From contig CASDXF010000031.1 in NCBI GenBank assembly GCA_949285075.1, positions 1 to 40,116 of the forward strand: a stretch of DNA of 40,116 nucleotides. The letters are read 5' to 3'. This stretch comes from an uncultured Bacteroides sp. (GTDB lineage Bacteria > Bacteroidota > Bacteroidia > Bacteroidales > Bacteroidaceae). The notes beneath the pieces are model-generated. The model was given only the letters and a program-made list of their open reading frames with translations, was not told the origin of the DNA and made no database searches. A program made the translations under genes and the position numbers. Each line of letters begins with the position of its first letter. Position 1 is the stretch's first letter. Below, piece after piece: positions 33,495-40,116 of the stretch.

Positions 33495-34322
33495 TCATTT
33501 CTCCACTACCTTTTTTCGGATATCGCTACCGTATATCCACTTCACCATCGAAGTAGGTAACAGACGGAAACAAAGGCGAGCGACGGGATATGCATATTTC
33601 CAAGTAAAGCCATACAGACTCCAAATGCCCTTCATGTAAATCTTAAACTCATTCACCGCCTTCGAGCGGTTACGCCGTTTAAACACCGCATCGTCCCTCC
33701 TGAAATAAATAGTCACTTCCGGAACGTTAGCTATCTTGTAACCCCTGCCCAAAAGGTCAAACCATAAGGCTATGTCCTGACTCGTGCGATACTTCTCGTT
33801 ATACATAATCCCCGAGTCGAAAATCTTCCGACGCATCATCACGGTAGGATGAGCTAATGGAGAAGCCTTCACAATATACCTCCTACTCTCCTCCGGTGTC
33901 AACGGATAATGACGGACATTCAGGTTCGGATGCTCGTCGTTAAACTCCTGTAACGAACCTCCTACCACATCCACCTCCGGATGCTCTTTCAGATAAGCCG
34001 TTTGCCTCTCAAACCGTAGAGGGTCGGAAACGTCGTCGCTATCCATACGGGCGACATATTCTGAACGGATATGCCGAATACCCTTATTCAACGACTTGGT
34101 CAACCCCAAGTTCACTTCGTTGCGGAGTATGACAAGCACGTCTCCCAATCGGTTCTTCCACTCCTCGACAATCGCCGATAATCCGCTCCCCAACGGCCCG
34201 TCCTCTATCAGGACAATCTCATTAGGCTTTAGCGTCTGGTCGTCCCACACGCTTTTCAATGCCCTATCCAGATAAGCCGGATTCTCCGACTTATAGACGG
34301 ACATCAATACCGAAATGCTCAT
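33495..34322 (-). CDS. Family 2 glycosyltransferase, AmsE-like
   Basis: The 275-residue GT-A fold enzyme starts MSISVLMSVYKSENPAYLDRAL, with IVLIEDGPL, NLGLTKSLNKGI and the DXD-type metal site YVARMDSDDVSDPLRF. The later TSQDIALWFDLLGRGYKIAN segment is typical of the acceptor-side region. The pattern is close to AmsE-type transferases of exopolysaccharide clusters. It would add a sugar to the lipid-linked repeat unit at the cytoplasmic face of the inner membrane; donor and linkage cannot be read. It is 54 bases downstream of the ATP-grasp gene, with a hairpin in that gap. Confidence 0.9.
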   Translation of the reverse strand: MSISVLMSVYKSENPAYLDRALKSVWDDQTLKPNEIVLIEDGPLGSGLSAIVEEWKNRLGDVLVILRNEVNLGLTKSLNKGIRHIRSEYVARMDSDDVSDPLRFERQTAYLKEHPEVDVVGGSLQEFNDEHPNLNVRHYPLTPEESRRYIVKASPLAHPTVMMRRKIFDSGIMYNEKYRTSQDIALWFDLLGRGYKIANVPEVTIYFRRDDAVFKRRNRSKAVNEFKIYMKGIWSLYGFTWKYAYPVARLCFRLLPTSMVKWIYGSDIRKKVVEK

Positions 34323-34345
34323 TTCAAATCTTTCAAGTCAATATA

Positions 34346-34369
34346 ACATTGGGCACGCTTGCCCAATGT
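34346..34369. other. Hairpin between the ATP-grasp and GT2 genes
   Basis: ACATTGGGC (34346-34354) pairs perfectly with GCCCAATGT (34361-34369) around a 6-base loop. On the plus strand GGTTTTGTT follows; on the minus strand, the direction of the genes, there is no T-run. It may be an mRNA-stability element. Confidence 0.55.
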
Positions 34370-34376
34370 GGTTTTG

Positions 34377-35279
34377 TTATTGATACAAAGTAAAATACTT
34401 TCCTAATTCATAATCAAACGAGTCGGGTGAATATTGTACATACCCACTCCACGGATAAAAAGTAATCTCACCAAACAGTATTTTCCCTTGAATATTATAT
34501 AAATCCACACGTGCAAAAGGAAAATCTTCTGCTAACTTCTCAGCGACAGATATCATCTCTTCTATATTATCAGGTAATTTAGGAGCGTTCTCAAACGTAG
34601 GATGATCACTTCTTACCTCAGACAAGAAACACAATTTCTCATCCCAAAAGCCACGACAATGATTAGAATAACGATTCTTATCTACCCACAAAAAACGAAA
34701 CTTTCCGTTATAACACAGAAACTTATAATCGTCAATAGAACCATCCGCATTCTCCGGGTTTTCCAAATACTTTTCTACAATTACCCTCGATTGCTTGGCA
34801 CCTTTATAAGCCCACTCCCTCGAAACAGAATAATATTTCTTATTGCGCCAAGCATCTACCTTTCGGAGAGTAGAGGCAATGTCTAATGCTGACTTATCTT
34901 TACACACCAACACATTATCCCCATTACCTCCGTCTGTCGTCTTAATGACGAACTTTTCAGGCAATGAATTAAAATCAATCTCTTCTGCCCGTTTGCAAAC
35001 CTGATAAAGCGTATTTAAGTATCTGTCTGTTCCCAACTTTTCCGTCACATACTTTCTTACTTTATATTTGTCTACACAATCCAACATTTTAGCATTCCGA
35101 TAAAAAGCCTTATAGCACTGAATTTTTTCAGTGAAACGCTCTGGATGCCTCATGTCAGGCCATCGATGCAATATCAAGTAATACTGCAAAGGAAGCATTA
35201 TTCTATCGGGAAGCCACGAGAATAAGCGCAATAACCGATGACGAAAAGTTTGGCTCTTAACTATTTTCTTTATATTCAT
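34377..35279 (-). CDS. TupA-like ATP-grasp polysaccharide protein
   Basis: The 300-residue protein matches the TupA-like ATP-grasp family (PF14305) found in capsule and teichuronopeptide clusters. Typical segments are PERFTEKIQCYKAFYRN near the start, DKYKVRKYVTEKLG, PEKFVIKTTDGGNGDNVLVCKDK (ATP-binding strand and loop), SRVIVEKYLEN, DDYKFLCYNGKFRFLWVDKNR and FARVDLYNIQGKILFGEITFYPWSG, with the E of the metal site. It may join an amino acid or similar acid to a sugar of the polysaccharide. A GTG two codons upstream (35285) is an alternative start; I take ATG 35279. It overlaps the 3' end of the preceding GT2 gene by 23 bases. Confidence 0.88.
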   Translation of the reverse strand: MNIKKIVKSQTFRHRLLRLFSWLPDRIMLPLQYYLILHRWPDMRHPERFTEKIQCYKAFYRNAKMLDCVDKYKVRKYVTEKLGTDRYLNTLYQVCKRAEEIDFNSLPEKFVIKTTDGGNGDNVLVCKDKSALDIASTLRKVDAWRNKKYYSVSREWAYKGAKQSRVIVEKYLENPENADGSIDDYKFLCYNGKFRFLWVDKNRYSNHCRGFWDEKLCFLSEVRSDHPTFENAPKLPDNIEEMISVAEKLAEDFPFARVDLYNIQGKILFGEITFYPWSGYVQYSPDSFDYELGKYFTLYQ

Positions 35280-36150
35280 ATCCACAGTGAAGTTGTAGTT
35301 TATATTTTAATCCGTCTTTAAATCCTCTCACAATATTTTTTAGATAATGCATTCTTTGAGAAGGGAAAATGGAATAATAAATCACTTTTGAAAGCAATTT
35401 CCGTTTATTCATTCTTTTCCAATACTTTGGCACATATGGCAAATGTGATAACCATAATAAATTCCGTATTTGATAATAAATCCGAAAAGGAGAAGAAACA
35501 TTAGCCTTCAATAAACCAAAGACCTTCACATAGCACCCTAATTCATGCTGAATTGTTATCTGAGGAACAAGGAACACATGCAGTTGATTAAAATATCTCG
35601 CCCGCCAACACCAATCTTGTTCCACAAAATCAATAAACAAATTCTCACGCATCAAGCCTACTTTTTTAAAATTTGAAGCAGGAATCAAAGAACAAGAAGA
35701 TATGATGCTATACATATCATAATAGACAAGTTCATCTTTTTTATTTTTACTTATAATATTAGCTTGATATAAATATGGCAAACCATTTTTCCTATTTATA
35801 GGCATGGGGCCTATTGCTGCTATATCATAGTGTAAGGAGAGCTTATTATAAGCGTCTAATAAAGAATGAATTAAACAAGAAGGAATCACACTATCTTGAT
35901 CACTAAATATCACAAAATCAAAATCATGTTCGATAAAGTACCTAATGCCTATATTCTGCGCCGCCGCAATCCCAATATTTTTACCTAACGGAATATACTC
36001 TATATTCTGGTAATTCTTTAACTTCTCCGAATGGTTCGATGAAGAATTATCAACTATACAAGTCTTATCCACTTGAATCGTTAAGGCTTCAAGTGCTTTA
36101 CTTGTCACATCGAAATCCGGATTATACAAAACGACTATCGCTCCTATCAT
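35257..36150 (-). CDS. Family 2 glycosyltransferase, rhamnosyltransferase-like (copy 2)
   Basis: The 297-residue GT-A fold enzyme resembles RfbF-type rhamnosyltransferases: IGAIVVLYNPDFDVTSKAL at the N terminus, TCIVDNSSSN, NIGIAAAQNIGIRYFIEHD, FSDQDSVIPSCLI (the DQD metal site), and ENLFIDFVEQDWCWRARYFN. It is a diverged paralogue of the next gene upstream, sharing these motifs in the same order. Its ATG overlaps the stop codon of that gene (ATGA), so the two are translationally coupled. Strongly AT-rich relative to ugd. Confidence 0.88.
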   Translation of the reverse strand: MIGAIVVLYNPDFDVTSKALEALTIQVDKTCIVDNSSSNHSEKLKNYQNIEYIPLGKNIGIAAAQNIGIRYFIEHDFDFVIFSDQDSVIPSCLIHSLLDAYNKLSLHYDIAAIGPMPINRKNGLPYLYQANIISKNKKDELVYYDMYSIISSCSLIPASNFKKVGLMRENLFIDFVEQDWCWRARYFNQLHVFLVPQITIQHELGCYVKVFGLLKANVSSPFRIYYQIRNLLWLSHLPYVPKYWKRMNKRKLLSKVIYYSIFPSQRMHYLKNIVRGFKDGLKYKLQLHCGYEYKENS

Positions 36151-36995
36151 AACCCCTTGTATTTAAACAATCCATGCCTAATGCCTTTCCACGTATTGCG
36201 CTCTATCTGTCTCCAATTCTTTACGCAAAAAGGGAAATAAATAATTCGTAAGATAAACTTTATCCCTACATTCACCTTCCATTGAAAAGGAACATACCTC
36301 TTACGCAATAACCACAAATAATTTCTATATTGATAAAAGTACCGAAACGGGGATGAGATAATCACCAACTGCCCCAATACCCTAAATTCATTCTGCCCAA
36401 CAAAATGCCGTAACCTCACATTCGGAGTGATTCCCGACACAAGTCCTATCCGATTGGCTCTCCAACACCATTCAAAATCCACATAATCAATAAATAACCG
36501 TTCTCGCAGACCGCCTACCTTCTGGAGCTGACTTACACTTACACAACTGCCAGAACTGATAATCTCTCGACGAGGAATGAACCCGACAGATGTTACGTTA
36601 TCCTTATGAATAACAGATTTGTATTCCTCACCCGTTCTTCCGTTAAAGACGGTAGGCCCCAATAGAAATAGGTTTCCTACACAAGTCTTTATACGCTCAT
36701 ATTCAGCAACGATTCCCCTTATATAATCCGGCTCTATCACACTATCCTGATCAAAAAACACAATATGCGAGCATCCTAATTCAACCACTTTACGAATCCC
36801 CACATTTTGCGCCGCCGCAATCCCCCGATTTTCATTTAACGGAATGTAATGAACATTCTCAGCAGACAAAAGTAAGTTTCTCCCCGGCGTATTATCTACC
36901 AAAACCACATTTGTGCCTGACTTTCCGATTAAGCTACTGTAATTCGGATTCTCTGAATGGTACAGAACAATTATTACTGCGATCTTAGTTTCCAT
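36147..36995 (-). CDS. Family 2 glycosyltransferase, rhamnosyltransferase-like (copy 1)
   Basis: The 282-residue enzyme shows the same plan as its neighbour: IAVIIVLYHSENPNYSSL, VVLVDNTPG, NRGIAAAQNVGIRKVVELGC, FFDQDSVIEPDYI and ERLFIDYVDFEWCWRANRIG. The motifs fit RfbF-like rhamnosyltransferases, though the donor sugar is not proven; no dTDP-rhamnose genes lie in this window. A 208-base AT-rich gap with no clear promoter or gene separates it from the EpsG-like gene upstream. Confidence 0.88.
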   Translation of the reverse strand: METKIAVIIVLYHSENPNYSSLIGKSGTNVVLVDNTPGRNLLLSAENVHYIPLNENRGIAAAQNVGIRKVVELGCSHIVFFDQDSVIEPDYIRGIVAEYERIKTCVGNLFLLGPTVFNGRTGEEYKSVIHKDNVTSVGFIPRREIISSGSCVSVSQLQKVGGLRERLFIDYVDFEWCWRANRIGLVSGITPNVRLRHFVGQNEFRVLGQLVIISSPFRYFYQYRNYLWLLRKRYVPFQWKVNVGIKFILRIIYFPFCVKNWRQIERNTWKGIRHGLFKYKGL

Positions 36996-37203
36996 CGATT
37001 GTCATGTTTGCATCTTTATACAATTTCATAGCAACAAAATCAAATAAGGCTTCCCGATTAATAACCAATCTCAATTTTACTTCTACGATGACCTTTTTTA
37101 ACAATAAAGATTCTTATCTCTACTCCCTAACACATAAAGTTTAATCTGTAATCTAAGTGCTTATAGCGTCGCAAGTGAGCATTAAAAGGTTTTAATTAAA
37201 TAA

Positions 37204-38223
37204 CTATTTAAGAAGTTCCGAATAATATATATTCATCAGTAGGAAGGATAATCCAATTATCCATACCGCCATTCGTTTAAGAAAAATCTTTCCATCTATG
37301 GAATACGTAATCATCGGTATCAATACAATTTCTACTATTTGATAAAGTTCACTGACACGGAATGCGATAACCGGCACGCTTGAAAACAACACCAATACCG
37401 CTATAGAGATGGCATATATTTTCACTAACAGAATTGCATACTTATTATAAACAGACACTCTTTCTATAAACAAAAGCAGGAATACACAAATCGCCACACG
37501 CCCCAACTGTGTGGCATTGAAAATATTAATTTCATTACCGACTGAACTTTCATAGATTGTCCAAAGATTCTGCACGCCCTCTAACGGAAGATATTGTATT
37601 AAACTGGCGACAGGAAGAGTTCCTCCTATTACATAAGCTAATGCAATTAAACCTATATAGAAATATTTATACGAACGTTTAGTATTTAGGAACCATAACG
37701 GAAGAATAATAAGAGAAGAGTAATGAAATAAAAACGCAATTCCAAAAGTTATCAGGAAGCGTTTAGAATCACGGTTATTTAAATAATAGACCGCATGAAG
37801 TAATAACCCAGATGCAACAGATGCACGCATCTGAATCATATCATGAAGAATAAAAAAATTACTAATATAAATTAGCAAGGATGCCCATATTAAAGGAGAT
37901 ATTCGACAGATAGCCATGATCTTCAAGGCAATAGATAAAGCTGCGAATACAAACAAAAAACAATATTCATTTACAGTAAATCTACGCAATACATCAGCTA
38001 TCGTTGCAAAGCCTATCTCAAAACGTTCGCCTCCCCAACCTTGCCAAAACGCTACATAACTCCCTCTATCCGCCATGTCTTCCGGTCGAAACGCAGCTAT
38101 GAGCGCCAACGCCAACCAGACAAACAGCAGTGGAAACAGCTGCGATTTCGCACGCTGTTCACGCTTACTTACAAAAAAAAGTATAGAGAATGCTGAAAAT
38201 AAAACTGATACCGGTAAAACCAT
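37204..38223 (-). CDS. EpsG-family membrane protein, probable polysaccharide polymerase
   Basis: The protein of about 339 residues has 9-10 predicted membrane helices and the EpsG/Wzy-like features: RPEDMADRGSYVAFW in the first periplasmic loop (compare the RxxxxxDYxxY motif of EpsG proteins), MIQMRASVASGLLLHAVYYL and FHYSSLIILPLWFL, which match the conserved QxxRQxxAxxxxxxa and HxS segments. It would polymerise lipid-linked repeat units. A GTG at 38253 adds ten residues (MKSEEVSIQT), but these are encoded by sequence that resembles the adjacent 23-bp repeat array, so I prefer ATG 38223, which places TM1 at the N terminus. Confidence 0.82.
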   Translation of the reverse strand: MVLPVSVLFSAFSILFFVSKREQRAKSQLFPLLFVWLALALIAAFRPEDMADRGSYVAFWQGWGGERFEIGFATIADVLRRFTVNEYCFLFVFAALSIALKIMAICRISPLIWASLLIYISNFFILHDMIQMRASVASGLLLHAVYYLNNRDSKRFLITFGIAFLFHYSSLIILPLWFLNTKRSYKYFYIGLIALAYVIGGTLPVASLIQYLPLEGVQNLWTIYESSVGNEINIFNATQLGRVAICVFLLLFIERVSVYNKYAILLVKIYAISIAVLVLFSSVPVIAFRVSELYQIVEIVLIPMITYSIDGKIFLKRMAVWIIGLSFLLMNIYYSELLK

Positions 38224-38257
38224 TGTCTGTATACTTACTTCTTCACTCTTCACCGCC

Positions 38258-38395
38258 CTATGAAGAGTGCCTTCAATTACCTGTGAAAGATATATTCACA
38301 CCACTATGAAAAGTGTCTTCACAACGCTGTGAAAGCACCGTTCACACTGCTATAAAAAGAGCCTTCACAGCACTATGAACGGACTATTCACAAAA
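38258..38395. repeat. Six tandem 23-bp repeats with internal dyad
   Basis: Units begin at 38258, 38281, 38304, 38327, 38350 and 38373, exactly 23 bases apart. The consensus is CTRTGAA-N7-TTCACA plus four or five variable bases, so each unit is an imperfect palindrome TGTGAA/TTCACA. The seven central bases differ between units, while the dyad arms are conserved. A decayed unit may lie upstream (about 38,235) and another downstream (about 38,396). Confidence 0.92.
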
Positions 38396-38404
38396 CGCTG
38401 ACCG

Positions 38405-39208
38405 TTACACTATCGGGTCCGGAGATTCGCCGCTGTCATCTCCACCTCCCGGCACTGAAGGTTCCGGAGACTCGCCATCAGGCGTACCCGTTCCACCGCT
38501 GCCCGTGGTACTGGAACCGGAGATGCGGGAATAGGAAGCCACCAAGCCGTTCACATTGCCGATGAAACTGTCAAGCTCGTCGGAAGGCTGAACGATGGCG
38601 TAGGCGTTCACTATCTGAACAATCTCCAGATAGAGACTGTTGGCTTGCGCCACCACATCGTCCGACTTCACCGTACTCTGCGCCATACGGGTACTGGCCT
38701 CGGCCGTACGGCTATAATATTGGGTATCGAACGTGCCGTTCGCCTCACGCAGGGCTTCCACCTCGGCATCCAGTCCCAAAGCGGATACCGCATCGGACTC
38801 CGCGTCGAGCATGGCAAGCATACCGCGCACCTCGGCCGTCTGCTTGGTGTACTCGTGATTGCGGATGCCACGGTAGGGCGACATCTTGGCATCCAGTAAA
38901 CGGGCTGCCGACTGCTTCTCGCTCACCGGCGACGTGAGATAAGCGTTTACCACTTGGCTGATGACTCCCGAGGCACTGTCGCGCACCTTGTCCGCCTCAC
39001 GTAAGGCCTGAGTAGAGACAAAAGCCCGCTCACGGTTCACAATGGAAGCCAACGTCTCTACCGCCGTGGCGTAAGCGGCGGCCTGCGACTCGATATGCAG
39101 GGCGGCCGGTGTAGCCGTTGTGATGAAGTTATTCACTCGGGTATGGAAATCGCTGCACGAGCCGATAGTCATCTGGCTCATGCCAAAAAATTGGATTTGG
39201 TTTGCCAT
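38405..39208 (-). CDS. DUF6261-type protein of unknown function
   Basis: The 267-residue protein starts MANQIQFFGMSQMTIGSCSD and is predicted almost entirely helical up to about residue 225, then ends in a low-complexity Ser/Gly/Pro-rich tail (SSTTGSGGTGTPDGESPEPS, then PGGGDDSGESPDP). I associate this pattern with the DUF6261 family of Bacteroidales; the function is unknown. There is no signal peptide. It is GC-rich compared with the polysaccharide genes around it, and it is flanked on both sides by tandem-repeat arrays (23-bp downstream, 42-bp upstream). No convincing promoter was found before it. Confidence 0.75.
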   Translation of the reverse strand: MANQIQFFGMSQMTIGSCSDFHTRVNNFITTATPAALHIESQAAAYATAVETLASIVNRERAFVSTQALREADKVRDSASGVISQVVNAYLTSPVSEKQSAARLLDAKMSPYRGIRNHEYTKQTAEVRGMLAMLDAESDAVSALGLDAEVEALREANGTFDTQYYSRTAEASTRMAQSTVKSDDVVAQANSLYLEIVQIVNAYAIVQPSDELDSFIGNVNGLVASYSRISGSSTTGSGGTGTPDGESPEPSVPGGGDDSGESPDPIV

Positions 39209-39223
39209 ATTGTTTATGATTTA

Positions 39224-39450
39224 AGTGAAAATATGCGTATTGTCGTCACCCAAGCACTTAGGAATGATGCCAAAGCGTATTGCGGACACTCCCAAGCCCT
39301 TGAAAACGATGCCGAAGCGTGTCGTGGCCATTCCCAACCCCTTGAAAACAATGCCGAAGCGTGTTGCGGCCATTCCCAACCCCTTGAAAACGATGCCAAA
39401 ACGTGTTGTGACCATTTCCAAGCCCTTGACCGGTTTGCCAATGCGCGTTG
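39224..39450. repeat. Tandem 42-bp repeats upstream of the DUF6261 gene
   Basis: Well-conserved units start at 39266, 39308, 39350 and 39392, with decayed units at 39224 and 39434. The core reads GATGCCGAAGCGTGTTG, then CATTCCCAACCCCTTGAAAAC. The two 21-base halves share the pattern ATnCCnAAnC, suggesting an older 21-bp unit. Because 42 is a multiple of three, several frames stay open across the array and look like repetitive proteins; I treat these as artefacts. Confidence 0.9.
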
Positions 39451-39599
39451 GCGGGTCGAGAAAAGGCTCCGGAGTTTCTCCAAAAAGATTAAATTAAATA
39501 TCTACGAAGATTATCAATTGTTTTGTCACGACAAGATGAGAGACACTGAGCAATGGCAGTATCCAACCTCTTACCTCTATGGAAACATTCATATTCAAA
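39451..39599. other. Remainder of the gap between the repeat array and the GT4 gene
   Basis: This AT-rich stretch shows no gene, strong hairpin or clear TAnnTTTG element on the minus strand. Together with the 42-bp array it makes a gene-free interval of about 390 bases (39209-39599). Confidence 0.5.
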
Positions 39600-40116
39600 T
39601 CAGTTCAACGCCTGTTTCAGTTTCTCATAAGCCTTATCCCAAGTAAACCGCCTGATATTACAGTTTCCTGCCTCCGCTATGCGGAAACGCAGACTGTCAT
39701 CCTCTATCAGCCGGATAATGTTGGCGGCCAACGCGTCCGCATCCTTCACCGGAGATACCAAAGCCGTCTCGCCGTCGGAGGCCATTTCCAAATAGCCCGC
39801 ATTGTCCGTACAAGCCACCGCACAGCCGCAAATCATCGCCTCGCCGACGGTCAATCCCCATCCCTCAGACCAACTCGTGCCGATAAAAATGGCGGACTCG
39901 TTATAGAGACGGTTATGGGTCTCCCTATCCGGCCTTTGGATATAATGGTACCATTCGGGAAGTCCATCCGGACGAGGAGGAACGCCGAATATATTCACCC
40001 GCAAATCGGGATACTTAGCCTTTACTATATCCAACGCACGGAATCCGTCAGCGCAGCCCTTCGCTTCCATCAAATGATAAAGCATGCACACTGTATACTT
40101 GTCCCGTCTTGAAGCG
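39600..40116 (-). CDS. Family 4 glycosyltransferase, C-terminal part
   Basis: The frame is open to the right edge, so only the last 171 or so residues are visible; the gene starts beyond the window. The visible part is the GT-B C-terminal domain of GT4 enzymes: KYTVCMLYHLMEAKGCADGF at the domain start, LRVNIFGVPPRPDGLPEWYH, and the donor-binding E-x7-E segment SEGWGLTVGEAMICGCAVACTDNAGYLEM. It would transfer a nucleotide-activated sugar in the polysaccharide pathway. It is the first visible gene of the leftward locus. Confidence 0.9.
   Translation of the reverse strand, partial: ASRRDKYTVCMLYHLMEAKGCADGFRALDIVKAKYPDLRVNIFGVPPRPDGLPEWYHYIQRPDRETHNRLYNESAIFIGTSWSEGWGLTVGEAMICGCAVACTDNAGYLEMASDGETALVSPVKDADALAANIIRLIEDDSLRFRIAEAGNCNIRRFTWDKAYEKLKQALN

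Noticed and set aside
38258-38395. CRISPR array
   Set aside because: The periods are 21-23 bp in direct tandem with no separate repeat and spacer of normal length, and no cas genes are present in the window.
39095-39646. Open frames of 183 and 90 residues with 14-residue repeats upstream of the DUF6261 gene
   Set aside because: The 42-bp period is divisible by three, so several frames stay open by chance. The first overlaps the start of the well-supported DUF6261 gene on the other strand.

Overview
This window looks like a chromosomal segment from a member of the order Bacteroidales. The main evidence is the promoter signature: at least ten gene starts are preceded by TAnnTTTG (usually TATCTTTG, the Bacteroidetes -7 element), some with a TTTG- or TTG-like -33 box, and Shine-Dalgarno sequences are essentially absent. 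The gene content agrees: a 627-residue PurF-like protein beside carAB, an HU-type protein with a long C-terminal extension, a DUF6261-type protein, an Rpn-type nuclease, and an M60 peptidase. I cannot assign a genus.

Layout. 1-1800: the first codons of a leftward gene, a Crp/Fnr-type regulator (-) and a divergent orphan lipoprotein (+). 1900-5500: a GC-rich operon of pheT, yebC and a TSCPD-domain protein, closed by a strong terminator. 5600-7040: an HU-like/winged-helix protein (-) and about 770 bases of unusual non-coding DNA with inverted and tandem repeats. 7040-9620: Nramp metal transporter, exonuclease III and a C_GCAxxG_C_C protein (+). 9750-11860: a small winged-helix protein and lepA. 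12050-20300: a leftward operon glmS, purF-like, carA, carB, in which the first three genes carry glutamine amidotransferase domains and carB uses the ammonia released by CarA. 20990-24030: secreted glycerophosphodiesterase, secreted M60 metallopeptidase and two tiny overlapping genes of unknown role. 24040-28450: sotB-type efflux pump, TIR-Sel1 protein and YgiQ radical SAM protein. 28590 to the right edge: a leftward surface-polysaccharide locus with a partial GT4, an EpsG-type polymerase candidate, three GT2 enzymes, a TupA-like ATP-grasp protein, UDP-GalA supply (Ugd plus epimerase) and a WecA/MraY-type initiating transferase. An Rpn nuclease gene and a DUF6261 gene are embedded in it.

How genes work together. 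The polysaccharide genes form a plausible pathway: sugar-1-phosphate loading on undecaprenyl phosphate, UDP-glucose to UDP-GlcA to UDP-GalA, serial glycosyl transfer, then polymerisation. A Wzx flippase and most of the first GT4 would lie beyond the right edge. GlmS, CarAB and the PurF-like protein share glutamine as nitrogen donor for cell-wall, pyrimidine/arginine and possibly purine precursors.

The most unusual feature is a set of intergenic tandem arrays whose units differ in sequence from array to array but whose period stays near two turns of DNA: 21 bp (6391-6474), 22 bp (20729-20794), 22 bp (28539-28626), 23 bp (38258-38395) and 42 bp with a 21-bp half-period (39224 to about 39450), plus an 88-bp array (6557-6852). 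The first lies between two 46-nt inverted arms and just downstream of a promoter that would invert if the arms recombined. Two of the arrays bracket the DUF6261 gene. I found no tRNA, rRNA, CRISPR array or complete insertion sequence.
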